A DNA stretch of 9,260 bases. It comes from a bacterium. Its GTDB lineage: Bacteria > Vulcanimicrobiota > Xenobia > RGZZ01. The position numbers were made by a program, and so were the translations under genes. Below the pieces are notes generated by a model. The model was not told where the DNA came from. It saw only the letters and a program-made list of their open reading frames with translations, and searched no databases. The DNA is taken from positions 1 through 9,260 of the forward strand of contig JAJXVI010000056.1 in NCBI GenBank assembly GCA_021782195.1, in the 5' to 3' direction. The stretch's first letter is position 1. Every line of letters starts with the position of its first letter. This document shows, one piece after another, positions 6,174-9,260 of the stretch.

Positions 6174-7076
6174 TCAGATTGTGCGGGCGATGAGCCCGGC
6201 TTGCGCCGGAGGCACAACCGTCGCCACGTGGAGGCTTGATGGAGGCACGGAAGGAGTGGTTGGTTGGGTCGGATCGGACGGTTGCGCCGGATCCGTCGAC
6301 TGGGTCGGGTCTGGCGGCGGAACCGGCAGACCGCGGTCGCGGAAATACTTCATCACGTGGTAACCATACGCACCCACGTCGCCCATCAGGCCCGCCACGC
6401 TCAACCCCATGGCGATTGGCGCACCGATGATGGGGAACACCCCGCCCACGGCACCGGCGAGACCGGCCACGTCGGTGAGGACGTGCGTGCCGTCAACAAA
6501 CTTGTCAAGCAGCGTGGAGTTCGGGCTCTTGAAGGTGTCTACGGCCTTCTTGCCGTCAAGCCCCAGTGCAACCACACGAATCATCGGCAGGAATCCCTGG
6601 CTGGCGAAGGCGCGAACGTCCTGTGGGACACCGCTGAAGACCTGGGCTTTTACGGCCAGTGCAGCCTCTTTGAAGGCAAATGCCGGGTCCTGCCCGATAA
6701 CGTTCGAAATCTCCACACTGGCGCTTCGGATTGCGTCGGAGGCAAAGTGCTTGAAGTGATCGTAGCCGCTTACGCCTTCCTTCTTGATCACCAGCACGGG
6801 CTTGCCGTCGGTGGAGATGGTGATGCTGTCGCCGCTCTTCATGTTGCTGGAGCCGACAAGCTGGGCGACTGCGTGCGAGTCAAGAAGACGTTGTGCTCCG
6901 GAACGGTCGGAGGTTGCGCCACCGCTTATCGTGACCTGATCTCCCTGTGCCGGAAGCGCGGCGGAAGCCCCGGAAGCTGCTCCCGGCGCGGACTGTCCGG
7001 CACTGCCGTTGCTGGTGTGGTCACCCTCGGCCGTGGTGCGGACTGTTCGGGGCGTCTGGGGAATGCCTTCAATCAT
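6174..7076 (-). CDS. Unrecognised protein with a glycine-rich hydrophobic segment and D-P-x-Q repeats
   Basis: I do not recognise this 300-residue protein. There is no signal peptide. Residues 1-60 are Ser/Gly/Ala/Thr-rich and look disordered. At 81-101 comes a compact strand-like stretch (SGDSITISTDGKPVLVIKKE), then mostly helical sequence (about 104-200) with KEAALAVKAQV (136-146). A Gly/Ala-rich hydrophobic stretch (about 203-240) reads VAGLAGAVGGVFPIIGAPIA and on to GLSVAGLMGDVGAYGY. It could be one long or two short membrane-inserting helices. The tail is Pro-rich with three 6-residue repeats, DPTQST, DPAQPS and DPTQPT (256-273). The ATG at 7076 is preceded by GGAGG at 9 nt, which supports this start over the in-frame ATG at 7370; the intervening sequence would cross the mutS2 promoter region and start. 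A terminator follows its stop. It could be a secreted, surface or membrane-associated protein, but no function can be given. Confidence 0.75.
   Translation of the reverse strand: MIEGIPQTPRTVRTTAEGDHTSNGSAGQSAPGAASGASAALPAQGDQVTISGGATSDRSGAQRLLDSHAVAQLVGSSNMKSGDSITISTDGKPVLVIKKEGVSGYDHFKHFASDAIRSASVEISNVIGQDPAFAFKEAALAVKAQVFSGVPQDVRAFASQGFLPMIRVVALGLDGKKAVDTFKSPNSTLLDKFVDGTHVLTDVAGLAGAVGGVFPIIGAPIAMGLSVAGLMGDVGAYGYHVMKYFRDRGLPVPPPDPTQSTDPAQPSDPTQPTTPSVPPSSLHVATVVPPAQAGLIARTI
6258..6311 (-). repeat. Three 18-nt in-frame repeats coding D-P-[TA]-Q-[SP]-[TS]
   Basis: Minus-strand codons of residues 256-273 of the unrecognised protein form three consecutive 18-nt units, each beginning GAY-CCG and encoding DPTQST, DPAQPS and DPTQPT. 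The units differ at several third positions, so the array is not freshly expanded. It probably forms an extended linker or tail. Confidence 0.7.
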
Positions 7077-7311
7077 CGGGGAGTGCCTCCGGTCGCCACT
7101 CGCGGTGGCGCAAGTTCTGTTTCTGCCTACAGAATACCACGCACGTACGAGCGTGTGTATTGCAAAGTTGTGAACACTTCTGCCAGTGTTTCCCGGTTCG
7201 TCTCTCTCGGAGTTCTGTCGGTCTTCTGTGAACGAGAACGATGTGCTTGCCCTGATTTCGTGTTCGCATGTATTCGGGGTTGCAGGGGCTCCATTCCTCG
7301 AGGTGGTAACA
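7077..7311. promoter_or_regulatory. Divergent promoter region between the unknown gene and mutS2
   Basis: These 235 nt lie between divergent starts and are less GC-rich than the flanks. For mutS2, TTGCCC (7247-7252) and TATTCG (7271-7276) with an 18-nt spacer are a weak sigma70-like candidate. For the minus gene, TACACA and TATTCT (complements of 7154-7159 and 7131-7136) lie 17 nt apart. They bracket the palindrome at 7138-7155. TTCTGT occurs at 7115, 7213 and 7224; the first copy is paired with ACAGAA at 7129-7134 across 8 nt. All promoter calls are tentative. Confidence 0.35.
7138..7155. repeat. 18-bp near-perfect palindrome in the divergent promoter region
   Basis: CACGCACGTACGAGCGTG has 8 of 9 symmetric positions matching (only A/A at positions 6 and 13 fails). 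Its symmetry and place in a divergent promoter region suit a dimeric regulator. It is also compatible with a short hairpin. No known operator consensus fits. Confidence 0.4.
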
Positions 7312-9260
7312 ATGGACGTGAATTCGACCGTGGCGTCACAATCGCTGGAGGCTCTGGAACTCCCCAGCATTCTTGAGATGGCGGGCCGTCACGCTTGCTG
7401 GAGCGGCGGTGTGGCTGCGCTCGCTGCGCTTCGTCCGTTCACGGATCGCGAGCGACTGCTTGTTCGACTGGCCGAGGTTGCGGAGGCCATCCGCCTCGAT
7501 GAGGCGTTCGAGAACATGCCGATCCGTGGCATGCGCGACGTGATGGGAGACGTCCAGGCGGCTTCGCGTGGCCAGACGTTGGAGCCCGCGTCCCTTCTCG
7601 ACGTGGGAAACGTATTGCGCGTTGCGGCGAACGTGCGGAGATTCCTCGAAGATCGTCGCGAACAGGTGCCCACCCTCACCGAGTACGGATCGCACCTGGT
7701 TGCGCACGCACGCCTCCAGGCGGAGATCGAAGCAACTTTTGATTCCGAGGGGACGATGCATGACGCGGCCAGCCCCCGGCTGGAAAGCTTGCGCCTCCAG
7801 ATTCGCACACTGCAGAACCGCGTCACGGCGAAGCTCCAGGGCATTCTGCGGAACCCGTCCAACGCGAAGATCTTCCAGGATCCCTATGTCACGACTCGTC
7901 AGGATCGCTACGTGCTTCCGATCAAGGCCGAGTATCGCAGTTCCTTCAACGGCCTCGTGCTCGACGCGTCGGCGAGTGGCGCAACGCTGTTCATGGAACC
8001 GTACGAGGTCGTGGAGCTTGACAACGATCTACGTACGCTGCGCGTCTCCGAGCAGCACGAGGTTCAGCGCATTCTCGAGGCGCTGACCGACAGGGTTTCG
8101 TCAGTTGCCGACGACGTTGAAGCGAACGCCCAGGTTCTCGCGCACCTCGACATGCTTTCCGCCATTGCGCGCTTCGGTGCCGAGCAGCACGCGCGCCTGG
8201 TACCGATTGACGATGCTTCATCACTCGTGCTGCGCCAGGCGCGCCATCCATTGCTGGGTTCACGGGCCATTCCCATCGACATCGAGGTCGGACGGAAGGC
8301 GCGCGTGGTTGTCATCACGGGTCCCAACACGGGTGGGAAGACGGTGACGCTCAAGACCGTGGGTCTGCTCGGACTGATGGCGATGTGCGGTCTGCCTCTT
8401 CCTGTTGGGGACGGCAGTCGTGTCGGCTTCCTGCGGGGCGTTTTTGCTGATATCGGTGATGAGCAGAGCATTGCGCAGAACCTCAGCACGTTTTCCTCGC
8501 ACCTGACCCGGATCGCGCGCATTCTTCCCTGCGCGAGTGAACAGACGCTCGTGGTGCTCGACGAGGTGGGCGCGGGTACCGATCCGCGGGAGGGCACCGG
8601 GCTTGCCGTCGCGCTTCTTGAGCATCTGTGTTCGCGGGGCGCAATGGTCGTCGCCACAACGCACTACAACGAACTGAAGACGTTTGCGGCAAACTTTGAA
8701 GGCGCTGTGAACGCGGCGATGGAGTTCGATCCCGTCACCCTCCAGCCGACCTATCGCATTCTCATGGGGGTTCCCGGTCGTTCCTGCGCCATTGAGATCG
8801 CGGCGCGCCTGGGTTTGCCCGAACCACTTCTCGACCGTGCGCGCGAGTTGCTGGGGACTGCCCACTTCTCGCTCGAGGAACTGCTGGCGAACCTTGAGGT
8901 TGAGCGCGAAGAGCAGGAACGTCAGCAGAGCCGGACCGAAGCGGCGTGGGCAGCCGCGGAGCAGAGCCGATTGGACGCGCAGCGCGAGCGTGACCGCGTG
9001 GATCTGTGGCGGGCCGAATCCGAGAAGGCTGCCGCGGGTGAAGCTCGGGCCCTGATTGACGCGGCGCGCGAGGAAAGTCGGCAGATACTGGCCGATGCTC
9101 GGCGTCGACTCGGTACGCTGTTCGCCGCAGCCGCTCGTGAGCGAAAGGAGCGTGCCGAGCGTGCGGGGTCCGCGCCCGCCCCGGCGCCCGCCGTGCGGTC
9201 CGCGCCAGCCCCGTCCCCGCCCCCGGCGCCCGCCGTGCGCTCCGCGCCCGCCCCGTCCGC
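7312..9260 (+). CDS. mutS2: MutS2 family ATPase, 3' end outside window
   Basis: MutS2 is a dimeric ABC-type ATPase. In different bacteria it has been tied to suppression of recombination and to splitting collided ribosomes. The 649 codons present start at ATG 7312 with GAGGTGG 5 nt upstream. After the N-terminal region and long lever/clamp helices (about 1-310) comes the ATPase core. Walker A is GPNTGGKT (337-344, K343); then DIGDEQSIAQNLSTFSSH, Walker B LVVLDEVGAGTDP with D417/E418, and TTHYNELK. The dimer-type signature reads GRSCAIEIAARLGLP, where the usual Asn is Cys (C492). A charged coiled coil (about 515-625) follows. From about 630 the sequence is Ala/Pro-rich repeat up to the window edge. 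In the family, a KOW-like segment and a C-terminal Smr nuclease domain usually follow; neither is visible here, and the frame is still open. Identity is certain, completeness unknown. Confidence 0.95.
   Translation, partial: MDVNSTVASQSLEALELPSILEMAGRHACWSGGVAALAALRPFTDRERLLVRLAEVAEAIRLDEAFENMPIRGMRDVMGDVQAASRGQTLEPASLLDVGNVLRVAANVRRFLEDRREQVPTLTEYGSHLVAHARLQAEIEATFDSEGTMHDAASPRLESLRLQIRTLQNRVTAKLQGILRNPSNAKIFQDPYVTTRQDRYVLPIKAEYRSSFNGLVLDASASGATLFMEPYEVVELDNDLRTLRVSEQHEVQRILEALTDRVSSVADDVEANAQVLAHLDMLSAIARFGAEQHARLVPIDDASSLVLRQARHPLLGSRAIPIDIEVGRKARVVVITGPNTGGKTVTLKTVGLLGLMAMCGLPLPVGDGSRVGFLRGVFADIGDEQSIAQNLSTFSSHLTRIARILPCASEQTLVVLDEVGAGTDPREGTGLAVALLEHLCSRGAMVVATTHYNELKTFAANFEGAVNAAMEFDPVTLQPTYRILMGVPGRSCAIEIAARLGLPEPLLDRARELLGTAHFSLEELLANLEVEREEQERQQSRTEAAWAAAEQSRLDAQRERDRVDLWRAESEKAAAGEARALIDAAREESRQILADARRRLGTLFAAAARERKERAERAGSAPAPAPAVRSAPAPSPPPAPAVRSAPAPS
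9181..9260 (+). repeat. 42-nt tandem repeat in the mutS2 linker, cut by the window edge
   Basis: The unit starting at 9181 recurs at 9223 (CCGGCGCCCGCCGTGCG in both), differing at only a few bases over the 38 nt that can be compared. A period of 42 nt keeps the frame and encodes 14-residue units containing PAPAVRSAPAPS. A partial related stretch (TCCGCGCCCGCC) lies just before 9181. The total copy number is unknown. Confidence 0.75.

Noticed and set aside
6017..6217. 67-residue N-terminal extension of the glycosyltransferase
   Set aside because: Low-complexity translation that runs through an intrinsic terminator and overlaps the end of the upstream gene. GT4 similarity begins at the GTG at 6016.
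7164..7175. TTGTGAACACTT as a Rex site before mutS2
   Set aside because: Only one half site matches; the second half is absent at the required spacing.
6264..7376. Long open frame (370 codons) on the + strand opposite the unknown gene
   Set aside because: It is antisense to the 6174-7076 gene, His/Cys/Arg-rich and without family features, and it overlaps the mutS2 start. The minus frame has GGAGG and a terminator after its stop.
8064..8865. Minus-strand frames of about 200 codons opposite mutS2
   Set aside because: Arg/Ser/Ala-rich shadows of the highly conserved MutS2 ATPase core.

Overview
The window is GC-rich bacterial chromosomal DNA. It carries six confidently placed protein genes, no RNA genes, and no sign of phage, transposon, CRISPR or plasmid functions. 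Shine-Dalgarno sites of the GGAGG type, short intergenic gaps and core bacterial families (Rex, MutS2, a branched-chain aminotransferase) point to a bacterium. Rex is common in Gram-positives and scattered through other phyla, and MutS2 is widespread, so I do not assign a phylum.

Layout, left to right. Positions 1-344 hold no convincing gene, only a leader-like stretch with an imperfect hairpin. A DUF2079-type polytopic membrane protein follows on the + strand (345-2072). Converging on it is a minus-strand pair: a branched-chain aminotransferase (2953-3846) followed after 14 nt by a DUF4261-type protein of unknown role (2108-2938), probably one operon. Diverging from the aminotransferase is the redox-sensing repressor gene rex (4152-4802, +). 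The 305-bp gap between them contains a strong inverted repeat but no canonical Rex operator. Converging on rex is a GT4-like glycosyltransferase (4919-6016, -). Upstream of it, same strand, is an unrecognised 300-residue protein with a glycine-rich hydrophobic segment and a short D-P-x-Q repeat tail (6174-7076, -). Between these two lies a good minus-strand intrinsic terminator whose T-run ends only 13 nt before the glycosyltransferase start. Diverging from the unknown gene is mutS2 (7312 to the window end, +), which is cut by the edge inside an Ala/Pro-rich tandem repeat after the ATPase core.

The genes do not form one pathway. The glycosyltransferase and the DUF2079 protein both suggest cell-envelope or surface-polymer work but are separated. 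Rex senses NADH/NAD+, the aminotransferase serves Val/Leu/Ile metabolism, and MutS2 acts in recombination control or ribosome-collision rescue. I did not find a convincing new multi-gene system. The points most worth a second look are the terminator/attenuator arrangement before the glycosyltransferase, the unrecognised 300-residue protein, and the two palindromes in divergent intergenic regions.
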